Shown here piece after piece: positions 1-11,354 of a stretch of DNA of 64,000 nucleotides. Every line of letters starts with the position of its first letter. Within the stretch, counting starts at the first letter, position 1. Where the stretch lies: assembly GCA_007644065.1 (NCBI GenBank), contig VJWN01000001.1, forward strand, positions 1,998,340-2,062,339. Direction: 5' to 3'. Origin of the DNA: Margaritispora aquatica. Its lineage: Eukaryota; Ascomycota; Leotiomycetes; Helotiales; Discinellaceae. Below the pieces are notes generated by a model. The model saw only the letters and a list, made by a program, of their open reading frames with translations, made no database searches and was not told the origin of the DNA. The position numbers and the translations under genes are program-made.

Positions 1-971
1 AAAAGAGAATTCTTGCTTATGAACAGATTAAGTCTAATGATGGGTTTAAAGCTTATTTCTTGAACACTATATAGAACTAGTGTAGTTTGAGCTTTTAAAG
101 ATTCTATGTTATAAGCTATAACCCATATTCACAGCAAGTGACGACAGTGAGCGCAAGAAAGCAGCCAAAAACACAAGTAGAGTCATGCAATGACCAAATA
201 GAAGAATCTTAGCTTTAGTTTGTAGATATCTGTCATACACGTCAGTGAATAAACTTATACCAACCTGCAAGAGTGAGGTAGACACATATCAATAGTCATG
301 TGATTTGGACCTCCTACTAGATAAATCTGTTAAGCGAACTTGTCAATGCGTCATGAAAGACTGGCGTCGGTAGCGACGGGTGTGTTGGTGCAATGGTAGG
401 GCGCGCACCTCTGAATTTACTGTTTCAGGACTTCTAGCACTGCCGCGTGATTCGACTGGTGTATAACAAGTTTAACTTGTACTGAATATCATATACATCG
501 CCCCTAAGATCAGGAAGGATCTGGATTAGGGGCTGTGAGATTGGGGGCTCGTGGGCATTTGGGGACATATAAAGTGAGCATCGGGGACATGTGAGTATTG
601 GGGACATTAGAAATCATCTACAGTTGAGGGTTTGATTCCCTTGGTTTGGAAGTGTTCAACTTCTTCGGATAATTTTTTGTCGCATTCCTCGAATTTTCCG
701 AAGCTTTTTTGACGTCTAGTTTGATTCTCCTTGGGGCGACCACCAAATATTCTACCTTGTTCGATATTTTAAATTAATTTCACCAAAAGGCTGATCACGA
801 TAAATACAATTTGCTCTAACCAATCCACGTTATGTTTTTTTTTTCATTTGATGCGTTTCGCGTTCTTTTTGATGTGAGTCTACATCCCCCAACGCGACTG
901 CAGCTACAACTCCACCATCACAGCCTTCAGCCACCAAGGTTGACGAACTCTTTATCCACAATATTCGATAT
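1..971. other. intergenic, no gene seen
   Basis: AT-rich sequence without a convincing coding region. Around 380-470 there is a stretch with A-box-like TGGTGCAATGGTAGGG and a possible Gln-type anticodon loop, but no cloverleaf closes, so I do not call a tRNA. At 622-638 a short GAGGG/CCCTT stem around a 7-nt loop resembles a T-arm, without the rest of a tRNA. The stretch before 972 is probably the promoter and 5' UTR of the next gene. Confidence 0.5.
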
Positions 972-1637
972 ATGGCGCGCAAGTCTCTCAATCCAGAGGA
1001 GATCTCCTTTATGCTCAGCTATTACTTCAGCCAGCTGGTCATCCGTCAGCTGCGCGTCCGCAAGTCTCTTGCCTTTCGATCGAGGTTCAAGCGATGGGCT
1101 CGTTGCAACGAAGACAAGATTCGCGAATACTACCACCAAAAAGGAGGATCGAAGGATGTCTGTGGAGAACCAACCATTGCGGCCCTGATGATGGATTCTG
1201 CTGAGCGCATGCGGGGTCGAGATCGTTATGCTAGCCCGGACTCCATGGACGGAGAGCATGAAGACAGAGCTGAGGTCGGTGATGAGGATCGCAAAGAAGA
1301 CAGATTTATGTGTCCAACCAGTAAGTTTAGGTCCTGAGTCTTAAATAATAGAGATGCTGACAATACCATAGAAGTTGCTTCTCCTCTTGGCTTCTGCCCT
1401 GCTTGCCAGCGTGCCAGAAACTGCAAGCTCGCCATGTTCGGTCCTAGGTTCCTACCAATTACTGATACTTCGATCTTTCGCCACCCTTTCACCATCAAGA
1501 AGTCATCGATCCTACACCAAGGCTGCTGCGAGCATTCTCGAAAACGCATGAAGCGATCTGTTCTGGCCTCGATTCGATCAGAGGAACCGGTGTCTGCTAT
1601 TGTGAGGAGAGGAGCACGTCGACATCGAAAGGGATGA
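972..1637 (+). CDS. hypothetical protein with a Cys cluster, two exons (204 aa)
   Basis: I do not recognise this protein. Exon 1 is 972-1320 and exon 2 is 1372-1637. The 51-nt intron has GTAAGT, a TGCTGAC branch site and a TAG acceptor; it splits a codon after its first base, and exon 2 continues in frame for 615 nt in total. The N-terminus (MARKSLNPEEISFML) is followed by a basic region. Splicing joins MCPTK to VASPLGFCPACQRARNC, giving four Cys over about 25 residues (C-x11-CPAC-x5-C), compatible with a small zinc site although no named family fits. The C-terminus is basic (GARRHRKG). Three other frames are also open here, so coding status rests on the good intron and the Cys cluster. It may be lineage-specific. 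Confidence 0.5.
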
Positions 1638-4600
1638 AAAAGGATTGGCGATGCACAATTGGTGGTGGAGACGAGTAAGATGGGGACTTGGTTTGAGTGA
1701 GTCTCTGGATACCTCGAGGGTGGAGTTTGGTGCTTAAGGCTTTTGCTTGCCAGCATCTTGATTACCTAGGCATCACAAAATAAGACCATCACACCAAGTA
1801 TTGCCGTTTCCCAATGATGTGACAGTTTGTACTTCTCGTGGAGTGTCTACATTGATCTGACGTTCTTTCTCTAACAGCCACAAGAATCATACATTCATTC
1901 ATCAACCAGTCCAAAACACCACGCACTGGCACACAGTTATATCCCCCAATACACGCACTAAGCAGTAAGACTTCCCAATCCTATCAATGGAAAATCAAAA
2001 AGCATCAAGGACAACAGTATCTCGTCCTTCCATCCCTCATTCACGACTTAAAGTGGTGTGTCGTCGCGAAGTGTTCATGCTCGCGAAAGAGGGAGCTTCT
2101 TCTCGCTTAGGTACTTCTCTCACCACATGTCAAACACAATGTTCTGCTCCACAGCAGAGGCTGTGCACGAAAAGGAACCATACCATAATCTAAATGAAGA
2201 TGAAGTACTCCAAATACCTCAATCATTGCTTGAATTCTCGCTAATCGACAAAGTCTCTCTCAATCAGAGTTCATGACCTTCATCTGTGGGCTTTACTTAT
2301 TTCAATTCAGGACTGTACTGCGCCTCGATGTCTTCCGCAGAATCGAGCTCCAGCATTGAGTTTCGAAACTCCAAAACTACCAAGCATATTCCCTCTTTAG
2401 ACCTTTATGCTATGTGGACGGAGACTGCTTTGAAGTGTCGACACAGGTGTGAGATCGGGTAAATTCATCTTTCGTCGAAGGCAGAAAATAAATACAGCTG
2501 GATGAGATTTGGAGAAGATGAATAATTTGTGGGAATCAGTGAAGTGATGCACTTAGCTTCACGGTTGAGGCAAACTTTTGGACTTTTAGGTCAGAGAGAG
2601 TGTTCCATTAGGTTGAGGGCAGTACTAGTGTTTGCGTGACAAGTGAGAGGGGTATCTTACAGAAATTTAAGTCGATACTGACTAGCAAGTAGACCATATC
2701 TGTTGAGAAATGTCTCAATACATCCAGAACTAGTAACCATATACGGAGAGATCAGAGATAGAAGTGATCTCTATAACAACGCAGAGTGTACATAAAACCT
2801 CAAGCTTGTAGCTAGACAAATCCCTGACAGGTCATGTCGACACCACTTCACCGAGACCGACTAAATTCGTCTTCGCCAAAGACAAAATCTATTTGATGTA
2901 CAAGTACCTACATATCGTTAACTATCTGCGAGAACCTTCCTCAAGATCGACCGTTGCTATAGTTTTCAATGTGCATAACATTTGCGGACGTTATAAAACA
3001 GCATCCCTACCTTCTATCTAACTAGAGTTGCTATTAACTCAGTCAGCTGGTTATAAGTAAAGGTAAATTTTAAGCTGAATGGCTAATGCCAACCTAGACT
3101 CTTCGTCAATTGGCTTGACACGCTCATAAGCTACCTAATTAATATTAAGCTAGCTGGTTTTACCTCCCACGTGGATTTTAGGTACTAAAATAGGTATAAA
3201 ACTGTAGAAAATCTAAGTAAGTGCCGAGCTACTCCTGAAATCACATTCAGATGTTTGAAACTAGCCCCAAAACACTATAATTGTCTACTAAAACTGACTA
3301 AAACATCGCGAGTTTTGAAAGCTCTCACTAATCAGCTCGCTGAATAACGATTAAAATTTCCCTAAATGGCTTGTTCATTGAAAAAGCTTCAGCAATTAAC
3401 TTTTAACGGGGGAGCTTGCTTGTCAGCTAATTTAGCCACTAACTTATCGACCACTCTGTATCCAGCAGCTTAGGATACCTTCCCTTTCTCCCCAGCCATG
3501 TCAAATCCTGCAAGTCCTTTCTCAAGCTCATCATCTCCAAGCTCTTGATCCAACACGGAATATTGAACCAATGACCCCCAGAAACAAGCCACAACCGATT
3601 CCAGTCGATCAACGTCAATACAAGCCTCTGCATAATCACAGTGGCAGTATCATTCCTACCTCCGTAGATCTCATCATTACTATCCTCACTTACAACTTAG
3701 CGCGCTCAAACATCCTCGCTTGCGCTCTCAGAAACCCAAGCTCGAATTGTGCACCATAGCTGCCGGATGCTAAGCTCTCACCGCAAGACAAGAAGCGGGG
3801 CGTGGGGGTTTTCGCAAGCACGGAGTAGGCTTGTCTTGAGTTTAAGAAAACCTACATCCACTAAATTTCTTTGTGTAGGTACTCTGGTGAGTCTTGCCAA
3901 GGCCTCGGTGTCTCCCTGGTGGGTCTATTCACTAGTAGCATCGGGTAGGGCACAGTCTAAGGTACTACCTATATATGTGTAAAAACGAATAATATAAGCC
4001 GAAGCAATTTGACTGGGTGGCATTAACTAAACTAGTATTATTAGTGTTAGCACTATAGTCATTCCTTGTATGTGCGGGGGTAGAAGATGCTTTCATGCTG
4101 CTTCAAAGGAGGCGAGTGAGGAAAGATTGAAACTTCCGTCAAGCAGAGTTTTTGCGATGCGTTGCGTATATAGAATACAAGAAAAATGATGGGTTTTACA
4201 GCTCAGACAACTTTTGAGAGCTTGAGAAAGAGTTATTCCGTGATTAAGTACAGATCATCAGAAAGCGAGACAGCTATTAATCTCTAAGCTTCTAAGGACG
4301 CTTGATAAGACCCCGTGTCTTTAAGACATGAAATGAGAGAGAAAGAAACAGCAAACTTGCGATGGAGGCACTTACTAAAGGAGAATATGCGAAACACTTG
4401 TGTGTTGCATTGGTATTGAGGTGGGAGACGGCATGATGAGTGGAGACAGCATAAATCATTGGATCCAAAGCTCTAGGAAGATAATAGCAGTGCGGTGACC
4501 GTCGCTTTTGGGGTGGTAGTAAGAAATACAATGAACCGTGTCTGCCTGATATCATAGAGATGCTACTGGAGAGCAGACCAGAACTTTGCTCAAAATGTAG

Positions 4601-4766
4601 ATTAGCCTTAATAGAAATTTTTGGAGCTTCTATGAATGTGCATGTACTGACTGGGTGATCATTAGCTCCGTTGACGAGAAGTGATGAGATGATATTGATT
4701 CTATGAATTTGGCACCTTACCTGTCTTGTCAGTCTAATGCAATATAGTCGTCTTTGGATTAGGCCA
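1638..4766. other. gene-poor AT-rich intergenic region
   Basis: About 3.1 kb with no coding region I can support. Short open frames at 1987-2276, 3571-3982 and 4292-4555 have no recognisable domain, no credible intron partners and biased composition. Part of it (about 3110-3458) belongs to a dispersed repeat family listed separately. High TA content and degenerate repeat fragments suggest old transposon debris. Confidence 0.5.
3110..3458. repeat. probable degraded copy of the dispersed hairpin repeat (copy 1)
   Basis: Two anchor strings of the family seen at 45.8 and 63.6 kb occur in the same order. CTCATAAGCTAC at 3123-3134 also lies at 63582-63593. The 17-mer ACTTATCGACCACTCTG at 3442-3458 also lies at 46213-46229. 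The interior is strongly diverged and AT-rich. The span of about 350 bp is similar to the other copies (about 425-440 bp). Assignment is less sure than for copies 2 and 3. Confidence 0.4.
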
Positions 4767-5972
4767 TCAGTTTAAATCAAGGCAACTCCAAACAACCTGA
4801 ACCTGCATAGTCCTCTCACTACTTTCACCGACATTCATCCCCATCCAAAGTTTAAATGCGCTATCCCCACGAAACGCACACACCGCGAACTCATCCTCAA
4901 CGTTTCTCCTGCCCATCCTCGTCAGTTGCTCCTCACCCTCTTCCAAAAAAGATCCCTCCACGCCCCAGCTCCTCTCGCACCACAAATTTTTATCTGCAAA
5001 CCACTTGAATCTGTATTTCCACCCTGCCTTCCCACTCAGCCTTAGATCTAGGACCTCGAAACCCTGCGGGGTGGTGGTAGCCCCAGGCGCAATCACAGGC
5101 AGCGATATCATTGTTTTAACTCGCAAGCCTTCTCGCGCCGCTGTCTCAAAGATGCGTGCATCAAGACGCAGGACCGCAAGTTCGAACTCAGAGGCCCAGT
5201 ACCCAATCGGCGTGTCGTTCGTGGACAGGAAGCGAATAGACTTTAATGATCCAAGAGCAGATGCAGAGCTACTCTGTGCGCGTTCTACAGATGTACTCGT
5301 AGTATTGGGACAATAGTCGTAACTAGGATCGAGCTCTTTGTCCAAAAGTCCTATTAATTCAGCTGATTTCGCGTTTGCGAGCTTCAGCGCCTCCCACGCC
5401 ACTTTATTGGGCAGCAACCTTCCCTTTGGCGGGGTCTTGGCGTCTGAATTGACATTGAGCAGCACAATAGCCAATTTCTCAAGTGGGACGTTCTCCTTCG
5501 AAAGAAGCTCCCAAATTGGTTCAAGTGCATAAGTGTCGTGTGTGGGACACGTGATTCGCAAGGCATTCAGGCGCTGGATATCTGGCAGAGTCCAAGTAAG
5601 AAAGAAGAGGCATCGATGAGGGGAGGTAAACTTGAAGATCGGAAAGCGGTAGAGGAGGGAAGAAATCTCGGTGCGGAGGAATTGGTTGACGAAGAGGAGG
5701 GCGTAGAGGGGGTGAGGTTCCTGCCAGGCTAGGCCACGTTGGAAAAGATCTTTGGGGATGAAGGAGTAGATAATTAGACGCAGTTCAAAAGGTATGGTGA
5801 ATAATGTTGGTGGTGATCGGGGTGGTGTCGAGAGTGTGATGCTGCTTGGGTTGGTGCTGGTGTTTTTGATATTTTTGGTATTATCGATGGTTCTTTGAGA
5901 GGATGTCTCTGATTTTGAGCGAAATGGAAGACGGATTTGCTTGAAACAAGCGAGTGTATTTTTGGAAGACAT
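4767..5972 (-). CDS. 2EXR/F-box-like domain protein (401 aa)
   Basis: Single-exon protein. After a Ser/Thr-rich basic N-terminus (residues 1-50), a hydrophobic LFTIPFELRLIIYSFI segment starts the domain. It is followed by ALLFVNQFLRTEISSLLY, the arrangement of the large fungal 2EXR/DUF7730 family, which resembles F-box N-termini (LP-E-R-IY then a CR-EA-like helix). The rest has alternating helical and beta-like segments and ends in QVQVVWSCLDLN. The biochemical role of this family is not established; an adaptor role in ubiquitin ligases is only an analogy. The start at 5972 gives the full domain. A second member of the same broad family lies at 43978-44952, too diverged to be a tandem duplicate. 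Confidence 0.75.
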   Translation of the reverse strand: MSSKNTLACFKQIRLPFRSKSETSSQRTIDNTKNIKNTSTNPSSITLSTPPRSPPTLFTIPFELRLIIYSFIPKDLFQRGLAWQEPHPLYALLFVNQFLRTEISSLLYRFPIFKFTSPHRCLFFLTWTLPDIQRLNALRITCPTHDTYALEPIWELLSKENVPLEKLAIVLLNVNSDAKTPPKGRLLPNKVAWEALKLANAKSAELIGLLDKELDPSYDYCPNTTSTSVERAQSSSASALGSLKSIRFLSTNDTPIGYWASEFELAVLRLDARIFETAAREGLRVKTMISLPVIAPGATTTPQGFEVLDLRLSGKAGWKYRFKWFADKNLWCERSWGVEGSFLEEGEEQLTRMGRRNVEDEFAVCAFRGDSAFKLWMGMNVGESSERTMQVQVVWSCLDLN

Positions 5973-6657
5973 CGTATTTGTGATGAAGAGGAAATGAGAA
6001 ATGAAACGTAGAAGAAATAAGGCCTTCTATGGGTATTGATAAAGGAACTCTGAACTGCAAGCTCAGCCTCAATCCTGTGTCGCAAGGCGTATTAGAAGAT
6101 ATCGGTAAAGTGCCCTCCCTATTAAGAGCCTGTATTGCCGAATCATGTGACTTGAACGCGTCTGGAGATTTATAAATTCAAAATTATCGCCATTATTCAG
6201 CTTCCTTCATTAGTTTGGCCTCCGTTCTCAACCTGCCGTAGTGGTAGGGGTCGCGCGGTGAGTCGTCGTGAGTATTCACCTCTTCGGAGGCCGAAATTGG
6301 TTATCAAATGTTAGGAGGTCTAAAAGAGGCTCACTTCTTTTTGTCACTTAAGAATATGATTATCTGACTCGAAAACCCCGAGTTCGATTTCTTTTTGCTT
6401 CGTTTTTCTTTAACCCAGATCGAATTTCGTATCGGCAATGATTCAGAGAGGCAGAACGAGATTTGACTAGCCTCGCTTATTCCGTAAGGCTAGCTCTCTT
6501 TATTTACCTACCTACTTATCGACGCGTCTTAGCTTGACTTAGCAGACATAATTTTGACTGCCTACTTGGTATTTAATTCAACGCATCCCAGTTACTCAAG
6601 ATCTCAACATACAAACACCACAATAAAAATCCGCAACAACAAACCTAGCCATCTAAC
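5973..6657. other. divergent intergenic region
   Basis: Shared upstream region of the minus-strand 2EXR-like gene and the plus-strand gene at 6658. At 6237-6270 there is an A-box-like TAGTGGTAGGGG and at 6383-6400 a B-box-like CCCGAGTTCGATTTC, about 120 nt apart. They could be a decayed tRNA-derived element, but no cloverleaf can be closed. An A-rich leader (6600-6657) precedes the ATG at 6658. Confidence 0.4.
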
Positions 6658-8354
6658 ATGGCAAACCCTGTGAGACCTGCAGATTGGTTTGACACTATCG
6701 GTGGACTTTTAAGAGAAGTGACCGATATAGATCAAATTGCCAAAGAGCACCACACGGCAGCTAACCTCGCGGAATTACAAGAGCTCAGAGGTACCGTGAT
6801 CGCGTTTCTCGAGCGCCTGGCAACCGAGCATGGGATTGGAGGTTTACCAGATATCCTCAGCGCAAGGGGCAAAGCCTTGCAGACCCAATATGCTGCAGGC
6901 GGAGAAGTAGATGCAACTGCGGCTGCGGAACAGACTGGGGAGGGAGGCCATGAGAAGTTGAACTTGCCGTGTTGGGTGGAAGAGATCGGTGCAACTACGC
7001 GGGATGTAGCAGTCGGACTAGGAGATGCGGGGAACAGATCTGCTAGCTTTGGAGAGGTGGTAGCTGTCTCCGTTCCTCTACTATCAGCGCACGCTTCTGA
7101 GCAGGTGACGCCATCCACGACTTCAAACCCAGAGGCACCAGCAAGACGACCAACAAATAAGGCCAATTCCAGCAGATACGCATCACATTCGCCAAAACTA
7201 GCCGCCGAAGGTGATGGGAAGGAGAGATCTAACCATCTGGTCACAGCATCCGTACCACCTCTACCACCAGTACCGGTGTCAGCTTCAGAAGTGATCGGAA
7301 CCACCACTATAAACCCACAAACACCAACTAGACAATCAACCTCTAAGACCAATGCAAAGACAGGCAAGAACTCCGGCAGATACTATCCATATCTACCAGT
7401 CGCCGCACGAGACGAAGAGGAGATATCTAGCCGTTCTGGAGAGGTGGTCCTTGTACGTTCTCCTTCGTCTGCATCTGTGCCAGTGGCAACTCCCGAGGCG
7501 ACACCATCCACAAATCGAGAGCCAAGTTCTGTTCCAACATCAGATATACCCGCAAGAAAACTAAGTAGCAAGGCAGAACCCAAGAAGGGCAAATATTTCA
7601 ACAGATACACGCCCTACCCATCCAAACCAGTCGCACCAGTCGCACCAGTCGCACCAGCAAATCCTAGTCCCTGGCGAACCCTGTAAGTCTCTCTCCTCCC
7701 CTCATCTAACAAACAATCCAAATTATACTTTCCAGAAAAGATAGTAACTCTAGAGTGTACCATCATACGCTTTTCTTCACGTTGGAGAACTCCTCTGTGG
7801 CACGAAATTCACGTGCGCAGACTAAGCACTGGGAGATGACATGCACACAAATGGCGAAGAACTCCACAACGCTGATTGATATCGTCCGTAAGAAAAAACA
7901 GCATGTAGAGAACTGGGACGAGAGTGATGAGGTGTGTTGGATTTATCAGAAGGCTTCGGTTGCGAAGGTACGTAAACGACTCCCACTTGAAACGGCCAGA
8001 ACGCTGACAAAGAGAACAGGTGTTTACCAAATATGATCGCATCATTTACTTTGACAAGCTGCTTACCCTCGAGGCAAAGAAGAAAGGAGCAACCGAGATA
8101 TTGGGCTGGACTGCCGATGAGCAGATGAGCGCCATCGACACATTGGTTACGTATGTGGTGTCTGATAAGGAAGTCCGAGGTGTCAAAATTGTAAGCGGTA
8201 GGTACAAAGCAAAGAAGATGGGGCTGTTTCTGGGCGCCACTCAGGAGTATCAGGAGGCATTGCAGCGGGTGATTCTTTTGTATGTATCCTTCCTTCCTTC
8301 CATTTACAGACGCCTACTTTGGATATTATCTGACTGACTTGGGATTGTAGCTGA
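6658..8354 (+). CDS. hypothetical protein, four exons with a 4-nt terminal exon (506 aa)
   Basis: I do not recognise the family. Exons are 6658-7682, 7736-7967, 8020-8279 and 8351-8354 (1521 nt). All introns are GT-AG (GTAAGT, GTACGT, GTATGT), and introns 2 and 3 have CTGAC branch sites. The last exon supplies only the end of one codon plus the stop. Residues 1-75 look helical (ADWFDTIGGLLREVTDI, ELRGTVIAFLERLATEHGI). Residues about 150-340 are low-complexity, with repeats of the type TPTRQSTSKTN and KNSGRYYPYLP. The C-terminal 165 residues encoded by exons 2-3 look folded (YHHTLFFTLENSS, HVENWDESDEVCWIY, KYDRIIYFDKLLTLEAKKKG). The C-terminal domain is the best query for homology. The first two exons are firm; the 4-nt exon is an inference that could instead be a read-through end at 8337. 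Confidence 0.65.
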
Positions 8355-8812
8355 GCAATAGCTGATAATTGTATTGATTAGACTTTGGGTTGGAACTTGT
8401 GTACGGGATAGAAGGCGTTGGTCGGGATTCGGACAGGGAACAATGTATGGAATACAAGCTGTTGATTAGGATTTGGGCTGGGGATTGTGTACGAATAGAA
8501 CGTACCGTACTTGTATATTTGGTGTACAGATTTAGAGTGTGTACAGTTGTGACGTTGATTCAAAGTACTGAAATAAGCCTTGTTGCGAGTACGAGAAACC
8601 GCAAGCAAGAGTTAAAAATGAATAAATAAAGTATTAATCCCAAAGCATGGTACACACGTACCGCGCTACAGTAATAGCATCTGCTTTTCATTAAACTATA
8701 CCGCCCATATCCAAAAGTACTCCTTAAAACATTCCATCAAAAAGCATTAGAACTCAATGCCAATCTTGTCTACAACGTAACAACCTAATCTACCCTCAGC
8801 CATGGAACAAAA
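8355..8812. other. convergent intergenic region (3' UTRs)
   Basis: Lies between the 3' ends of two converging genes. It is AT-rich with several AATAAA-like strings near 8625 and no supported coding region. It probably holds both polyadenylation regions. Confidence 0.5.
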
Positions 8813-11354
8813 TCAAGCCTTCTTGATCATCGTACTAGCTCTAGGCAACCTATTCTCGCCCTCTGTATATGGAATACCCGCCTCCTCTCTCGCCAAATCA
8901 TTCACCCACCTCTGGGCGGGCACAACACCACCGCCATTAGCCCACTTATCAGCAAGATAGAACCAAGCCAATGCGTTGCCAACGGTTCCTACTTCATCAC
9001 TGACGCTGACCTTGGCAAAATTGCTCATCTTCTTGTAGAGCGCGTCGTCCGTCCACAGCGTGATGAGGTGGTTGGCTACGGCGTGCCAGTCTCCAGGTGG
9101 CACGAGGAAGCCGTTCTTGCCGTGCTGAATCTGTAATGGGATGCCGCCTGTGTTGGTCGCAATGACGGGCTTGCCTTTGTGTAGGCCCTCCGAGACTTTG
9201 ACTTCGAAGCCTTCGCGGGTGGAGAGCTGGAGAACGACGTGCGAAGCGCTAATGAGCGTGTTGAGAAGCTGGTCGTTGGGTGCGAGGCGCATGACTGAGA
9301 TTGAAGGGAGGAGATGCGGGAAGCGGGTTTCGAGTGTGGTCATGGTTTGATCGAGGACGATGGTTCCGTCCGGATCATCAACTGAGCCATTGCCGCAGAT
9401 CACAAGTTGTGGCGCTTCAATATCTGGGTGGTTTTTGGCGAGCAGACGGCGGAATTCGGCGTATGATTCGATCAGATCTGGAATACCCTTTGAGGGATCA
9501 AATCGTGCAATTTGTACAAGATATTTTTCTGTCAAAATAGTCAGCATGCGTTTAGAATTCAAGTTTTGAACCAAACTTACTGGCTGGCCAATGCAGCTCG
9601 GTCCTAAAATGGTTAGTATTTTAGGTTTTAAAAAAGGTGGGTGCCCTTCAACGACTTACATTCTCAGTGAATGGCACTGTTCATTGTATAAATGTCCATA
9701 GTAGCCCATATCCCACGCATTCAAGTCTTTGTTCAAGCCATCAAGCCTGTGGCGTTATTAGCAATATTCAGTACATAATGAGCTGAAAACGTACCAATCG
9801 GTTGTAGCAGGCAAGTAAGCCACCTTCTGCAGAGGTACATTTGCTGGAACGAAGGAAGGCATCGGATGACTGATGAACATATCCGCAGGCGAGATCTTGC
9901 CATACAAGAAGTGCCAGATATCATATTGAGGCGTTCCCTTGGTCATTACCAGGTCACTTCGGATTTCAATATGACTCCTGTACAGAACAGGCTTATTGGG
10001 CGTCAAATTCTTAATAAGTGGAATTAAGCCTGGGACTTGAGGATCGTCAATCTATTTATGTTAGCGCGTTACACTCGCTTCTTGGGTTTCAAACTTACGA
10101 TGATGACATCTGCTCCACCTTCTTCGACTGATCTCAATGGTCCACCAGGTGAAAGCCAGTATCGCTTTGCATTATCCTCAATCCAATCCATCAGGGTCTT
10201 CTTCTCCTCATCAGTGATATACAGACCAGGAGCAGCTACACCTTGCAGGACATTGTGCACGCTCTTGGTAATTCGGAAAACGCCTGGACGTGGTTTTGGC
10301 ACATACCATGCCATCTCTACACCAAGCAATTTTGCCAATCGAACAAGAGCATGTCTCATCAATGCCACACCGCCTCCTTGTGGTGTTGCTGAGAAGAAGG
10401 CAATCTTGGTTCCGTGCTTCTTGAGTGACAGAACATAATGCATCATAGCATCCCATGTTGGATCATCACAAGTCTCTTTGAAATCTTCCAGTGACAGAAT
10501 GTGCGCATCTCCACCAGAGTCAACTTCTACGATACCTCTATAGCCAACTTGCAGCAAAGGGGCAAGACTTGGGCCAAAGTGCCTAGTTTGTGTTAGCTTA
10601 CTTCTAAATAAGGTTTTCAGGGGAAAGCACAGTTGTACTTACATCACACATTTTCTCGCCATAGAGTCAGCTTGTTCATCAACGACCTTGGCACTCCAAT
10701 TGCTCCGATCGCCAGCCGCGATCTCTTCGGGCTCAGCCTCTGGTTTGAGGGTGACTGGTACAATATCCAATTCCAGCCACAATCGCGAGCATAACTGTGG
10801 TGACCATTTTTTCAAATCAACTGGTAAACCAGCACCAACGAATTTGCAAAGATTAGCGTGCTCGTAAGACTCCAGTTGCTCAATAACATAGTCAGCAATT
10901 GGATCTAGGGTATCATCGTCTGATTCAGGATTCAGCGCGATGGTTTGCACCGAGAAATCGAGCAGGTAAGTCTCGTCATGAATTGCCACCGCGACAACAG
11001 ATGAATCATCATCATTAAAGACGGCTGAGATACCAGCGTAGAGTGTCTAGCAACGTCAGCGGGGCTATAAATTATTTCAGGTGGAGAACTTACGGTGAGA
11101 GTTGCGCCAAATGGACCTTCCCTCTCAGCGATCATGCTGCTTCGACGAACATGATGTTTTGATGGCTTTGTTTGGAAGGGTCGGCCATGCTTGAAAGCAC
11201 TAAGGGCAGAGACATAAGGGCGCAATCTTCTAGGAGTTCCTCGAAGAGGAGTAGCAACTCTTGAAGGAGGAGTTATACTACCGTTTAGTGCTGTAACACC
11301 ACCAGCACGAGGAGGTGCCAGATGGAGAGGGATAGGCTCTTTTGTATCGAGCAT
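8813..11354 (-). CDS. ccg-9: trehalose synthase/phosphorylase, GT4 family, Ccg-9-like (743 aa)
   Basis: Cytosolic GT-B retaining glycosyltransferase of the fungal trehalose synthase (trehalose phosphorylase) family, whose Neurospora member is the clock-controlled gene ccg-9; these enzymes interconvert trehalose and glucose 1-phosphate plus glucose. Seven exons: 11354-11094, 11046-10643, 10582-10099, 10051-9795, 9746-9660, 9603-9581 (only 23 nt) and 9528-8813, total 2232 nt. Residues 1-90 are a basic Pro/Ser-rich tail. The N-terminal Rossmann domain carries KIAFFSATPQGGGVALMRH and EMAWYVPKP, then DDPQVPGLIPLIK and VLYRSHIEIRSD. The C-terminal domain carries VQIARFDPSKGIPDLIESY, the E-x7-E motif EGFEVKVSE (about residue 611) and GKPVIATNTGGIPLQI. 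Length and motif order match the family. It is divergently transcribed from the SET-domain gene across a 2.4-kb gap that may hold its regulatory sites. Confidence 0.9.

Noticed and set aside
380..470. tRNA-like A-box and anticodon-like loop
   Set aside because: Acceptor and T-arm stems do not pair and no normal B-box follows at the right distance.
1226..1756. 176-codon minus-strand frame
   Set aside because: It lies antisense to the spliced plus-strand model, with no domain and no introns; composition looks like a mirror of coding sequence.
6237..6400. tRNA-like A and B boxes
   Set aside because: The boxes are too far apart and no cloverleaf closes; at most a decayed tRNA-derived element.
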